DNA of 64,000 nt from Flavobacterium sp. TAB 87 (GCF_001529295.1 NZ_LLWK01000031.1:1-64000), one strand, 5' to 3'; shown: positions 54,060 to 63,768, counted from the first letter of the stretch. Translations and numbers: made by a program. The notes: generated by a model from the sequence alone, not told the origin.

Positions 54060-55862
54060 TTATTTTTTGGTCGATTTTGAAATCAGTATTTTCTGTGTGA
54101 TCTTTTTATTATTCGGGGTGAGAAATTCTACGATATAGACTCCGTCACTGAAAGCACTGGTTGAAAATTCAAAATTGGTGTTACTGCCCAATTTTGTCTT
54201 AGACAACAGACGTTTCCCGGTTAGGTCATACAACTGAAAAGAGTGTAAATCAATAGTATTGGGATTACTTATTTTTAAACTGCGATTATAATTGTCTTGA
54301 TAAATAACCAACTGCTGCTGTGTGTTTTCGGTAGTTCCGAGCGTGCTATTAGAAAAAGTCAATGTAAAGCGATCAGTATAAACGCCAGCAGGAATATCTA
54401 ATAAATACGACCCTGTCTTAATATTATGATAAATACCTGTTACATTATCGTACAAATACACCATTTGATTGGGGTCAAAATTTACCGATTCTGGTATAGA
54501 AAATTTAAAAGTAGAATTTGTAGTTGCTCTAACAAGTAACGGTATTTTTTTAGTTGCATCAAAATTGACTCCTTGAATTACGAAACTATCGTCGGCTAAC
54601 CAAAAAGTAACGTCATTGGGTAACTCGCTGTCCATATTTAATGCATCAATTCCAAAATCAACTTCATCAGTTGCGGTAGGTAAAAACGCCAAAGCTATTT
54701 GTCTGGTAAATCGATTATTTATAATCGTATTCATTCTAAAATAAGACATCTCATTGACCGTCTCGGCACCAATTGCAGTTTTTTTTGTTTTATCCTCTTT
54801 AACTGCTGGCTTATGAAATTGTGAGCTGCTAAGTCCAGAACCTTCTTTAATATAGATTCGATGCGAATTTTTGAAGGTTACAGTTCCACTAGTAACTGCA
54901 TTAAGTACGAATCCTTGCCCTATAGGAGCATATTTTCGAGGATAAATTATACTCGTAACTTCGGTTCCGGGATTGACTGAGCCATCAGCATTATAAGATT
55001 TAAAAGTTGCTGGAGTATATATTCCATCACTACCCAGTGAGCCAGCAGCATACGATCCATATCCTCCACTATAATCTTCTAAATAATGAGAATCTATTGT
55101 CACATCTTGATCCCAAAAATAAGCAATGCCACCTGTGACTGTAACGTTTTCATTAAGAAATGCATTTAAATCTAAAGCAGATGGATAAGGGTTCCCAGTT
55201 AAAAGTAAATTATCTTGCATTAATGAAAATGAAATATTTCCATCGTTTGGTCTGCCTCTGAAATCGTATCGTTGTGCACTACCAGGATTATTTATAGTGC
55301 TAGTATCTGGATTAGTAGTATCAGTGCCGCTCGTACCTTTCATTGTAAAGCCCTCGCCTGGAAGAATAGAAGTTGCTCCCTCTACAGAAACCCAACTTGA
55401 ATACTCAGTTCCAGCTACTAATTTATTAATCCAATATGTCGAAATTTTAAGCGGACTTGAAACACCATCCAAATTTTCAAGACCATCGATTAAAATTGCA
55501 GATGTTGAAAATAGTGTAGTTGTGGGTCGACTCAACATACTTACACCAAAATTCCCATTACCTGGAGTTGCAGAGGCGATGCCTACGGGTGAACACCAAT
55601 AATTAAACTCATAATTATCAGACGTACCTTCTTGATACACTGACAATTCACCCGTACCACTATTTACTGAAGCGGTTTCGGCACCTTGAATTAATTGTCC
55701 ATTATTTCTTAAATATAAATTAGAACCTTCTCCTAAATCTACATATTGCTTTACAAAAAGAATCTCATCCTTAACATACATCAAAGCGCTTGAACGAAAA
55801 TTGATTTGAGAAAAACAACTGCTTGATGCGAGTAATAAATAAAATAAAGTAGTTTTTTTCAT
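54060..55862 (-). CDS. T9SS type A sorting-domain protein, secreted
   Basis: The 600 residues have a signal peptide (ends SCFSQ near residue 19) and a C-terminal T9SS sorting domain (about 515-600) with LQLYDLTGKRLLSK-like QLYDLTGKRLLSKTKLG, FSDGVYIVEFLT and a Lys-rich end. Type IX secretion would move it across the outer membrane and anchor or release it. The body contains repeats of Ser/Thr/Gly-rich strands and no recognised enzyme. It follows the 74-residue protein at 55905 after 42 bases and precedes the 52526 gene by 46 bases. Confidence 0.85.
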   Translation of the reverse strand: MKKTTLFYLLLASSSCFSQINFRSSALMYVKDEILFVKQYVDLGEGSNLYLRNNGQLIQGAETASVNSGTGELSVYQEGTSDNYEFNYWCSPVGIASATPGNGNFGVSMLSRPTTTLFSTSAILIDGLENLDGVSSPLKISTYWINKLVAGTEYSSWVSVEGATSILPGEGFTMKGTSGTDTTNPDTSTINNPGSAQRYDFRGRPNDGNISFSLMQDNLLLTGNPYPSALDLNAFLNENVTVTGGIAYFWDQDVTIDSHYLEDYSGGYGSYAAGSLGSDGIYTPATFKSYNADGSVNPGTEVTSIIYPRKYAPIGQGFVLNAVTSGTVTFKNSHRIYIKEGSGLSSSQFHKPAVKEDKTKKTAIGAETVNEMSYFRMNTIINNRFTRQIALAFLPTATDEVDFGIDALNMDSELPNDVTFWLADDSFVIQGVNFDATKKIPLLVRATTNSTFKFSIPESVNFDPNQMVYLYDNVTGIYHNIKTGSYLLDIPAGVYTDRFTLTFSNSTLGTTENTQQQLVIYQDNYNRSLKISNPNTIDLHSFQLYDLTGKRLLSKTKLGSNTNFEFSTSAFSDGVYIVEFLTPNNKKITQKILISKSTKK

Positions 55863-55904
55863 GTTACAAAATTTAAAATGAAATGTTTGATTGACTAATT
55901 ACAA

Positions 55905-56129
55905 TTAAGTTGCAGCAATTTCATTAGTAATTTGTTTGGACTTTTTTTTCTTCTTAGCAATGAAATACAGTCCCATTATAATTGCTATGGCAATAAAAAT
56001 AGGTATTCCTCCATCTATCGGAAGTTTTTTAGGAGGTAATCCAGGCGGTGGCGGTATTGATCGTGCTGTACATTCAAGAAATGTATAAATGAACAAACAT
56101 AATGTGATAATGAATTTTTTATTTCGCAT
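55905..56129 (-). CDS. small PID-type sorting-tail membrane protein
   Basis: The ATG at 56129 gives 74 residues. A longer version would need a GTG start. It has a signal peptide-like N-terminus (FIITLCLFIYTFLE, then CTARS), the Pro-rich motif PPPPGLPPKKLPIDGG near residue 30, a hydrophobic helix (IPIFIAIAIIMGLYFIA) and a Lys-rich tail (KKKKKSK). The PIDGG-helix-basic layout is the PID-type C-terminal sorting tail of Bacteroidota. It is the first gene of the surface-protein operon. The protein seems to be little more than the sorting tail itself. Confidence 0.75.
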   Translation of the reverse strand: MRNKKFIITLCLFIYTFLECTARSIPPPPGLPPKKLPIDGGIPIFIAIAIIMGLYFIAKKKKKSKQITNEIAAT

Positions 56130-56617
56130 AATAATCGTAGTTCTGAGTTTATAAAATTCATTACAACAATTCACTTTTACAGCAATTAATTAAAAAGTTT
56201 CTTAAATATAGCAAAACATAATCGACTGATAACGTGAATAGTCGGCAAAGATAAAAATATATTGAATTTTATCGACAAAAAGCATAAATAAACGATGAAC
56301 TACATTAAAATCACTAAAAAAAAGAACTAATCTTACAAAAATCTAAAGATTAGATCGCGAAAATAATTTGTGTTCGTGCACAAAATAAAAAAAAATCTAT
56401 TTTTGAAGAATATTAAATGACGTAAAAAAGCAACGCCTAATCCGATAAAATTTCTAGAAATTTAGCACTATAATAGTAAAAGATGAAACCGTCCGTATTA
56501 TCAATTTTCGCAGAAATACTTTTGACGGAATGAAAACTTATAAGCAATAAAGTACAAAATTAACCATGACAAAATCATTATTCCTTACATTCGCAAATTC
56601 ACAAAATAAAAAATAAG
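56130..56617. other. 488-base divergent intergenic region
   Basis: It separates the leftward surface operon from the rightward peptidase. It holds a TATCTTTG box (56246-56253, minus) with a possible TTG 22 bases upstream, and a TACATTCG near-match (56586-56593, plus) before the peptidase. A short inverted repeat CGACT...AGTCG is at 56223-56245. No gene is supported. Confidence 0.5.
56246..56253 (-). promoter_or_regulatory. -7 promoter box TATCTTTG for the surface-protein operon
   Basis: A TAnnTTTG match on the minus strand lies about 117 bases upstream of the first operon gene. A TTG 22 bases further upstream could be the -33 element. Confidence 0.4.
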
Positions 56618-57574
56618 ATGAAAACCACGTTTCTAATAATGCTTGTAACGATCTTTTGTTTTTCTGGATATTCGCAATCAGAAATTACTGAAAAAGAAAT
56701 AAAAGACCATATTTTATTTTTGGCGTCCGAAAAAAATGCAGGCCGTTATCCTGGAGGAAAAGCAAATAAAAGAGTAGTTAAATACCTCGAAAAAGATTTT
56801 AAAAAGCAAGGATTGCTTTCATTTGAAAAAAAGTATCTGCAAAATTTTAAAGCACGGTTACGTGTAGAAAAAGGCGAACAAGAAAAGCCTTTAGTGAATA
56901 CGTCAAACGTGGTTGGTTATTTAGAAGGGAATGATCCCATTCTTAAAAACGAATATATTATCCTGGGGGCACATTACGATCATTTAGGAATGGGTGGACC
57001 TTCGTCAAAATCGGATAAGAAAAACACCATTCATTACGGTGCCGACGACAACGCCAGCGGTACTGCGGCACTTTTAGAAATTGCAGAAAAGGTAGCTGCT
57101 CACAAAAATGAACTTAAACGAAGCGTAATTTTTATTGCATTTGGTGCCGAAGAGCAAGGATTGTTAGGCAGTAACTATTTTGTAGAAAATCCACTAGTTC
57201 CCCTTTCACAAATTAAGTTAATGATCAATATGGATATGGTTGGCCGATTAAATGAACAAAACCATATTTATATGGGCGGTGCTGGTACTTTTCCCGATGG
57301 CGTAGCATTTATGCAAAATTTGGGTGAATCGCTAGGACTATCTCCTATCGTTCATGCGGGTTCTGTTGGCGGATCTGATCACGTATCGTTTTACGCCAAA
57401 GATCTTTCAGTTTTAGGACTCCATACTGGTGGTCACCCACAATACCACATGCCGGAAGACACTGTGGATTTAATTAATATTCCTGGTGAGAAAAAAGTAA
57501 GCGATTACATTTATAAAGCGCTAATGAAATTTGCTGCTACCGATTACAAAATGGAATTTATCAAACAAGATTAG
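56618..57574 (+). CDS. secreted M28-family metallopeptidase
   Basis: The 318 residues have a signal peptide (ends GYSQ near residue 20) and the M28 zinc-aminopeptidase motifs in order: LGAHYDHLG (His/Asp ligand region, about 117-125), GADDNASGTAALLE (about 140-153), FGAEEQGLLG (catalytic Glu-Glu, about 176-185), MDMVGRLNEQ and GGSDHVSFY (last His). It would cleave N-terminal residues in the periplasm or outside. It is monocistronic with a strong terminator after it. It is not obviously linked to the glycan locus. Confidence 0.93.
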   Translation: MKTTFLIMLVTIFCFSGYSQSEITEKEIKDHILFLASEKNAGRYPGGKANKRVVKYLEKDFKKQGLLSFEKKYLQNFKARLRVEKGEQEKPLVNTSNVVGYLEGNDPILKNEYIILGAHYDHLGMGGPSSKSDKKNTIHYGADDNASGTAALLEIAEKVAAHKNELKRSVIFIAFGAEEQGLLGSNYFVENPLVPLSQIKLMINMDMVGRLNEQNHIYMGGAGTFPDGVAFMQNLGESLGLSPIVHAGSVGGSDHVSFYAKDLSVLGLHTGGHPQYHMPEDTVDLINIPGEKKVSDYIYKALMKFAATDYKMEFIKQD

Positions 57575-57597
57575 ACTTTGTTAAAATAGTGTAACGA

Positions 57598-57630
57598 ACG
57601 AGCTTAAAGCAATTTAAGCTCGTTTTTTTA
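57598..57630 (+). terminator. rho-independent terminator
   Basis: ACGAGCTTAAA (57598-57608) pairs with TTTAAGCTCGT (57613-57623) around a GCAA loop, followed by seven T. It ends the M28 peptidase. Confidence 0.92.
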
Positions 57631-58023
57631 TGCCTTATACAAACAGCATAACACTTTAAGCGAAACAAATTCACCCGCTAACCTCAAAAATATGCCCTTG
57701 GTCGAAATAATACTAGTCTTGCTTAAATTTAATATAAATTCGAACTATGCATAGTACTGCAAAACAGCACTCTAATTTACATTCAGGATAAAAAATGGTA
57801 GTGCAAATTTTTAGAAAGTAAAATAATAATTGAAATGAGTAGACAACCACTTAATCTCAAATAAATCAATAGCGTGTACTATTTTAGATTTGTACAAACA
57901 TTTATAAAAGATTCTTTTATTAACTGTTCTAAATCGCAAATACAATCAGCTTTATCAATTTACAGCTACAATTTATTTCATCTGTTCAAAATTAATTAGC
58001 AATCATTAAAGTATTCGCAAAAA

Positions 58024-58069
58024 AACTGGTAGGCACTGGTGTGATTAATATATAATCTTTGCTATTTTT
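58024..58069 (+). promoter_or_regulatory. regulon element plus -7 box, hexosaminidase promoter (copy e)
   Basis: ACTGGTAGGCACTGGTGTG (58024-58042) is followed by 19 bases and the -7 box TATTTTTG (58062-58069). The core differs from copy a at two positions. The hexosaminidase ATG lies about 60 bases further on. Confidence 0.8.
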
Positions 58070-58130
58070 GGAAATCGATTTATAATAAAATTAAGAAAAC
58101 TAAAAACTATTGAAACCTAAACTAGTAAAC

Positions 58131-59783
58131 ATGAGACTAACCGTATTTGCACTCGTAGCATTATTAACACTAACCAATTGTGCCGAAAAAAACAGATCGT
58201 TTTCAAAAGCTGACATCGCTATAGTTCCACAGCCATTGTCTTTGGTTTTAAACGAATCTTCATTTGCGTTACAAGACGGACAAACTATTTTTTCAGATTT
58301 AGATGAACAGCAAAGCGCTGTAAAAGATTTGCAAAACTACGTTACAGCAACAACAAAGTTTACTTTAGTCGCAAACGCCGACAAGCAATCAGCGATTGTA
58401 TTTGAGAAAAAAGAAGGGTTAGATCCCGAAGCTTACGAATTGCAAGTAACACCCAAAAAAATAATCATTTCTGCTACTGGTAAAGCAGGTTATTTTTATG
58501 GTGTACAAACATTGAAACAGTTACTGTCTGTTGAAGCTACAAAAGAATCTCAAGCAATAACGTATTTAATACCATCGGTCGCTATAGAGGACAATCCCCG
58601 TTTTAAATGGCGCGCTTTTATGTTGGATGATGCCCGTTATTTTCATGGCGAAGCTTTCGTAAAACAAATGCTTGACCAAATGGCATTACTAAAAATGAAC
58701 ACCTTGCATTGGCATTTGATCGATGATGCAGGATGGCGTATTGAAATAAAAAAATACCCACTTTTAACTAAAGTAGGTGCTTTTCGTACTGATAGCGAAA
58801 TTGGAACGTGGAAAAGTGGAAAAACTTCCGGCCAACCTCATGGCGGATTTTACACTCAAGAGCAGTTAAAAGATATTGTGGCTTATGCCGCAGCTCGAAA
58901 TATTAACATCGTTCCTGAATTTGAAATGCCAGGACATTCTAGTGCCGCAATTGCTGCCTATACGTGGTTAGGAACTGCTGGTGTAAAGATTGACGTACCC
59001 GTTAAATTTGGTCGTTTATACGATAATTACGATGTCACTAAACCGGAAGTGGTTACTTTCATTAAAGATGTTTTAACTGAAATCTTTCAAATATTTCCAT
59101 CAGAAGTAATTCATATTGGTGGTGATGAAGTTGGTTATGAAGTTTGGCAAAACTCTAAGTCGGTTCAAAAATACATGAAAGAACATAACATCAACACACC
59201 TGCCGATTTACAAATTGATTTTACAAATAGCATCTCTAAATTCATTGAAGCAAACGGGCGCAGAATGATGGGATGGAACGAAATTTTAGGAAAAAATATT
59301 CATACTGATTTTGAAGAAAAACAAGGCGATCAAGAAGCTGAGAAAGAATTAGCTAAAAACGTTATTGTTCAATTCTGGAAAGGTGATTTAGAGCTCTTAA
59401 CAGATGCTGCCAAAAAGGGCTACGGAATTGTAAATTCTTTACACGACAGAACCTATTTAGATTACAGCTACGAATCTATTCCGCTAGAAAAGGCATATAG
59501 CTTCGACCCAATTCCAGAAGGTTTAGATAAGCAATTTCACAAAAATATTTATGGAGTAGGTTGCCAAATGTGGAGCGAATGGACACCAACAAATGCCGAC
59601 GTAGAACGCCAAGCTTTTCCAAGAATCGCTGCTTACGCCGAAGTAGGATGGACAACAATGGAAAATAAAAATTACGATACCTTTAAAGTAGCGCTAAAGA
59701 AAATGCAAAAACATTGGGATACTTTAGGCATTAATTATTTTAAAGATTCTGATAAATTGGAAGCTGCCTTACAAGCAAAATAA
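58131..59783 (+). CDS. GH20 beta-N-acetylhexosaminidase, lipoprotein
   Basis: The ATG at 58131 gives 550 residues. An upstream TTG is unlikely. Lipobox LTLTNC puts Cys17 at the membrane. An N-terminal GH20b domain (about 30-150) is followed by the TIM barrel with the catalytic Asp-Glu pair in HIGGDEVGYE (Asp332, Glu333), preceded by WHLIDDAGWR and EFEMPGHSS. It releases terminal GlcNAc or GalNAc, possibly sulfated. It is the first gene under copy e and is followed after 28 bases by a second GH20. Confidence 0.95.
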   Translation: MRLTVFALVALLTLTNCAEKNRSFSKADIAIVPQPLSLVLNESSFALQDGQTIFSDLDEQQSAVKDLQNYVTATTKFTLVANADKQSAIVFEKKEGLDPEAYELQVTPKKIIISATGKAGYFYGVQTLKQLLSVEATKESQAITYLIPSVAIEDNPRFKWRAFMLDDARYFHGEAFVKQMLDQMALLKMNTLHWHLIDDAGWRIEIKKYPLLTKVGAFRTDSEIGTWKSGKTSGQPHGGFYTQEQLKDIVAYAAARNINIVPEFEMPGHSSAAIAAYTWLGTAGVKIDVPVKFGRLYDNYDVTKPEVVTFIKDVLTEIFQIFPSEVIHIGGDEVGYEVWQNSKSVQKYMKEHNINTPADLQIDFTNSISKFIEANGRRMMGWNEILGKNIHTDFEEKQGDQEAEKELAKNVIVQFWKGDLELLTDAAKKGYGIVNSLHDRTYLDYSYESIPLEKAYSFDPIPEGLDKQFHKNIYGVGCQMWSEWTPTNADVERQAFPRIAAYAEVGWTTMENKNYDTFKVALKKMQKHWDTLGINYFKDSDKLEAALQAK

Positions 59784-59811
59784 CAAATTAACACCCCAAA
59801 ATAACAAAAAG

Positions 59812-62109
59812 ATGAAATATTATTCGATAATCCTGATGCTATTAGTAGTATGCAACAGCTGTCAGACCACCACTAAAACATTTACGGAAGAAGAAATATC
59901 CCTTGTTCCGAAACCGTCTGAAATGGTTCTTACGGAAGGTTCGTACTCCTTTTCTAAAAGCACCACGGTTTTTATTGATAATGACAAACAAAAACCTGCA
60001 GCCACTTATTTATCTGATTTATTTAAAAATGCTGCAGGTTATCCTATTGCTGTTTCAGAAAGTAGAGACGGTGCCGCTATTGTTTTTTCAAAAGATGATA
60101 ACATTAAACCAGAAGCGTATCATTTAGAAGTCACTCCAAAAAAAATTAGTATAAAAGCAAGTGATGCTGCCGGTTATTTTTACGCGGTTCAAACGCTTCG
60201 TCAATTGCTTCCAGCAAGCATTGAAAAAGCAAACAGCGACGAGAAAAATTGGTTGGTTCCAAGCGTTGTAATTAATGATCAACCTCGTTTTTCTTGGCGA
60301 GGAATGCAAATGGATTTTAGCAGACACTTTTTTGGAATCGATGATGTAAAGACCTTTTTAAATTACATGGCATTGTACAAATTAAATACCTACCACATGC
60401 ATTTAACAGATGATCAAGGGTGGCGTATCGAAATAAAAAAATATCCTTTATTAACCGAAAAGGGGGCTTGGCGTATTGAGAGTTCTCACGATAAAACGTG
60501 CAATGAACTTGCCAAAACAGATCCTTTATATAGTATTGATCCAACGCATTATCACGAGCGCGATGGACAAAAAATGTACGGCGGTTTTTTTACTCAAGAA
60601 CAGATTAAAGAAATTATTGCCTACGCTGCAGAAAGACAAATTGAAGTGATTCCAGAAATTGATATGCCTGGACATTTAAAAGCAGCTATTGATAATTATC
60701 CGTATTTATCCTGTACCAATGAAGCAGGTTGGGGCGAAAACTTCTCTCACCCAGCGTGTTTAGGAAAAGAAACTACGTATGAATTTACCAAAAATATATT
60801 AACTGAAATTGCCGAATTATTTCCTTCAAAATACATTCATATCGGTGGCGACGAAGTAAATATTCAATCTTGGAAAGAATGTCCGCTTTGCCAAAAAGCA
60901 ATCAAAGACAATCATTTAAAAAATGAGCACGAATTACAATCTTTTTTCAATAAAGACATTGAAGCTTTTTTAAATTCAAAAGGAAAAAGATTATTAGGTT
61001 GGGATGAAATTGTTGAAGGTGGTTTGTCTAAAGATGGAACAATGATGTGGTGGCGCAACTGGGCTCCAAAGATGAGAGACATTGCTGCACAACATGGTAA
61101 CGATATGGTAATTACGCCTTGCTTCGAGTACTATTTTGATGCACAACACGCGGTAACTCCGTTCGATAAAGTATACCAATACGAGCCAGTTCCAGAAAAT
61201 TTCACCAAAGAACAAGCCAAACATATTTTGGGTGTTCAGGCGAATTTATGGTCCGAAATGATTCCCAATTTCAAACGTTTGCAATACATGGCTTTCCCAA
61301 GAATGTTAGCATTAGCAGAAACAGCATGGACTTCAAAAGAGGACAAAAATTACGATGATTTTCAAAGAAGAATGAACATGCAGTATCAAAGATTAGATGC
61401 TTTGAATATTCGTTACCATATTCCTACCGTAACTGGTTTGAAAGACAAAGTGGCCTTTTTGGATAAAGCGACTGTCGAATTGAAAGCGCCATTAGAAAAT
61501 ATGGAGATTTATTACACCACCGATGGAAGTATACCGACAAAAACATCTAAAAGATATACGGCTCCGTTAGAATTTACAGCAACAACAAAATTAAACACGA
61601 TCGCTTACCGCGGAGAAGTGGCAAGTGAAACAAAATCGGCACTTATCGAAAAGCAAACCTACTTAGAACCTGTAACGATCACTCCGACTAAAGGAGCCTT
61701 AAAACGTTGGTCAGCGGTAAAACAATTTACTGTTGTGGACTCTGTGGCTTTGCCTAAAAATGCCATTTTTACTACTGTGAAAGAAATTAATTTAGCAGGT
61801 AAAGAGGGCATTGAACAACTTTCGATGGTTTTCAAAGGTTATTTTTACGCACAAACAGAAGGTCTGTACGAGTTCGCTACAAAATCTGACGATGGTAGTT
61901 TATTATATATTGGCGACAAATTTGTAGTAGATAACGGCGGAAATCATTCGGCAATCGAAAAAAACGGAATGGTCGCTCTAAAAAAAGGATGGCATCCAAT
62001 TACGATCAATTACCACGAGGCAACTGGTGGCGGTGCACTTGAAGTTTTTTACAAAGCACCAAATAGTGAGAAAAAAGTTTTAAATGGAAATGCAATAGCA
62101 CATGACTAA
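59812..62109 (+). CDS. GH20 beta-N-acetylhexosaminidase with C-terminal PA14-like domain, lipoprotein
   Basis: The 765 residues have a lipobox (LVVCNSC, Cys17), a GH20b domain, the catalytic barrel with Asp347-Glu348 in HIGGDEVNIQ, then a chitobiase-type C-terminal strand region (about 560-620, TTDGSIPTKTSKRYTAPL) and a PA14-like domain (about 660-760, KGYFYAQTEGLYEFATKSDDGS) that may bind glycan. It differs from the first GH20 by an inserted loop with CTNEAGWG and CPLCQKA. Both being in one operon suggests different hexosaminide linkages. Its stop overlaps the sulfatase start. Confidence 0.95.
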   Translation: MKYYSIILMLLVVCNSCQTTTKTFTEEEISLVPKPSEMVLTEGSYSFSKSTTVFIDNDKQKPAATYLSDLFKNAAGYPIAVSESRDGAAIVFSKDDNIKPEAYHLEVTPKKISIKASDAAGYFYAVQTLRQLLPASIEKANSDEKNWLVPSVVINDQPRFSWRGMQMDFSRHFFGIDDVKTFLNYMALYKLNTYHMHLTDDQGWRIEIKKYPLLTEKGAWRIESSHDKTCNELAKTDPLYSIDPTHYHERDGQKMYGGFFTQEQIKEIIAYAAERQIEVIPEIDMPGHLKAAIDNYPYLSCTNEAGWGENFSHPACLGKETTYEFTKNILTEIAELFPSKYIHIGGDEVNIQSWKECPLCQKAIKDNHLKNEHELQSFFNKDIEAFLNSKGKRLLGWDEIVEGGLSKDGTMMWWRNWAPKMRDIAAQHGNDMVITPCFEYYFDAQHAVTPFDKVYQYEPVPENFTKEQAKHILGVQANLWSEMIPNFKRLQYMAFPRMLALAETAWTSKEDKNYDDFQRRMNMQYQRLDALNIRYHIPTVTGLKDKVAFLDKATVELKAPLENMEIYYTTDGSIPTKTSKRYTAPLEFTATTKLNTIAYRGEVASETKSALIEKQTYLEPVTITPTKGALKRWSAVKQFTVVDSVALPKNAIFTTVKEINLAGKEGIEQLSMVFKGYFYAQTEGLYEFATKSDDGSLLYIGDKFVVDNGGNHSAIEKNGMVALKKGWHPITINYHEATGGGALEVFYKAPNSEKKVLNGNAIAHD

Positions 62110-63661
62110 ATCATTTCAAAAAATATTGTTTTTATGCGGTGTCTTCGTAGCTTTTACGTCTTGTAAAAGCACGAAAAACAACCAGGCAATTACAGCTAAG
62201 CAACCAAATATTATTCTGTTTTTAGTAGATGATATGGGTTGGCAAGATACTTCTGTTCCTTTTTGGACAGAAAAGACGCCTTTAAATTCGAGATACCACA
62301 CACCCAATATGGAGCGTTTGGCCAAAGAAGGAATGAAATTCACGCAAGCATATGCAACTCCTATCTGCACACCTACTAGAGTGAGCTTAATGTCTGGAAT
62401 GAATGCCGCGAGGCACAGAGTAACAAATTGGACTTTTAAAAGAGATACCTTGATGGTTGCTCCTCCTGCTGGATTAAAAATGCCCGAATGGAATTTGAAC
62501 GGTGCGCAATCTTCCGACACTATACCTCGTTCTACCTACATTACCTCGTTGCCAGAAATTTTAAAAAACAATGGTTACCAAACTATTATCGTTGGAAAAG
62601 CACATTTTGGTGCCTTTAAAACGCCGAGTGCAGATCCTACTAATCTTGGGTTTGATATTAATATTGGCGGTCACGCTGCGGGTCAACCGGGCAGTTATTA
62701 TGGGACAGATAATTTTAGAGATCTAAATCGAAAAACTACTGATTATGATGTTCCTGGTTTAGAAAAATACCACGGAAAAGACATTTTTCTTACCGAAGCA
62801 CTGACCCAAGAAGCCATTAGTGCCATGGATGATGCTGTAGCTGATAAAAAACCGTTTTATCTGTATCTATCGCAATATGCACTTCATACCCCAATTCAAG
62901 GAGATCCAAGATTTGAGCAAAAATACAAGGATGCTGGTTTGGATCCTACGGAAGCCAACTATGCCTCTTTAATTGAAGGAATGGATAAAAGTTTGGGAGA
63001 TATTTTAGATCATTTAGACCAAAAAAACCTTTCCAAAAACACGATTATATTATTCATGTCTGACAACGGCGGCTTAAGTGCAGTAGAAAGAGGAGGCGTA
63101 AAACACACGCACAACAAACCTTTATCTAGTGGAAAAGGTTCGGTACACGAAGGTGGAATTCGCGAGCCAATGATCGTAAAATGGCCTGGAATCACAACCG
63201 CAAATTCAACTACTGATGATTTTGTTATTATAGAAGATTATTTTCCTACACTTTTAGAAATGGCAGGAATAACCAAATACAAAACCGTTCAAACTGTCGA
63301 CGGAAAAAGTTTTACGCCCATTTTAAAAGGAAAAAAACAAGACAACAATACCAGAGCTTTATTTTGGCATTACCCAAACAATTGGGGACCAACTGGTCCT
63401 GGAATTGGAGCATCGAGCACGATACGAAAAGGAGATTGGAAATTGATTTACTACCATTTGAATCGCAGTTTTGAGTTGTTTAACATTACCAATGATATTG
63501 GAGAAACTACTAATTTGGCAAACCAAGACCCGAACAAAGTCAAAGCATTAGCGCAGGAATTGAGTGCATATTTAAGAAGTGTCAATGCGCAAATGCCAAC
63601 AGATACCAATACCAATACCTTGGTTCCTTGGCCAGACAGTGACACAGTATTGCGTAAATAA
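62102..63661 (+). CDS. S1-family sulfatase, lipoprotein
   Basis: The 519 residues have a lipobox (VAFTSC, Cys21), metal residues in LVDDMGWQD, the formylglycine site CTPTR (Cys89, with Thr instead of the usual Ser) and FMSDNGG. It starts eight bases inside the second GH20, so it is coupled to it. As a cell-envelope sulfatase it likely removes a sulfate that blocks the hexosaminidases. The CTPTR variant is still within the accepted S1 motif. Confidence 0.93.
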   Translation: MTKSFQKILFLCGVFVAFTSCKSTKNNQAITAKQPNIILFLVDDMGWQDTSVPFWTEKTPLNSRYHTPNMERLAKEGMKFTQAYATPICTPTRVSLMSGMNAARHRVTNWTFKRDTLMVAPPAGLKMPEWNLNGAQSSDTIPRSTYITSLPEILKNNGYQTIIVGKAHFGAFKTPSADPTNLGFDINIGGHAAGQPGSYYGTDNFRDLNRKTTDYDVPGLEKYHGKDIFLTEALTQEAISAMDDAVADKKPFYLYLSQYALHTPIQGDPRFEQKYKDAGLDPTEANYASLIEGMDKSLGDILDHLDQKNLSKNTIILFMSDNGGLSAVERGGVKHTHNKPLSSGKGSVHEGGIREPMIVKWPGITTANSTTDDFVIIEDYFPTLLEMAGITKYKTVQTVDGKSFTPILKGKKQDNNTRALFWHYPNNWGPTGPGIGASSTIRKGDWKLIYYHLNRSFELFNITNDIGETTNLANQDPNKVKALAQELSAYLRSVNAQMPTDTNTNTLVPWPDSDTVLRK

Positions 63662-63730
63662 ACAGTAGAAAAAAATTAAAATGAATAAAGTGGTTCAAAC
63701 ACATGGAAGCATACCTTTTCTTTAAACAGA

Positions 63731-63768
63731 AAACACATTGCAACTGTGTGTTTGGACTTTTTTTATAA
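63731..63768 (+). terminator. weak terminator-like hairpin
   Basis: AAACACA pairs with TGTGTTT around a short loop, followed after a few bases by a T run. It could end the GH20-sulfatase operon. Confidence 0.4.

Larger units (their letters stand above)
57575..58130. other. 556-base intergenic region
   Basis: It contains the peptidase terminator (57598-57630) and the promoter of the hexosaminidase operon with regulon element e (58024-58069). No reading frame is supported in the rest. Confidence 0.65.
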
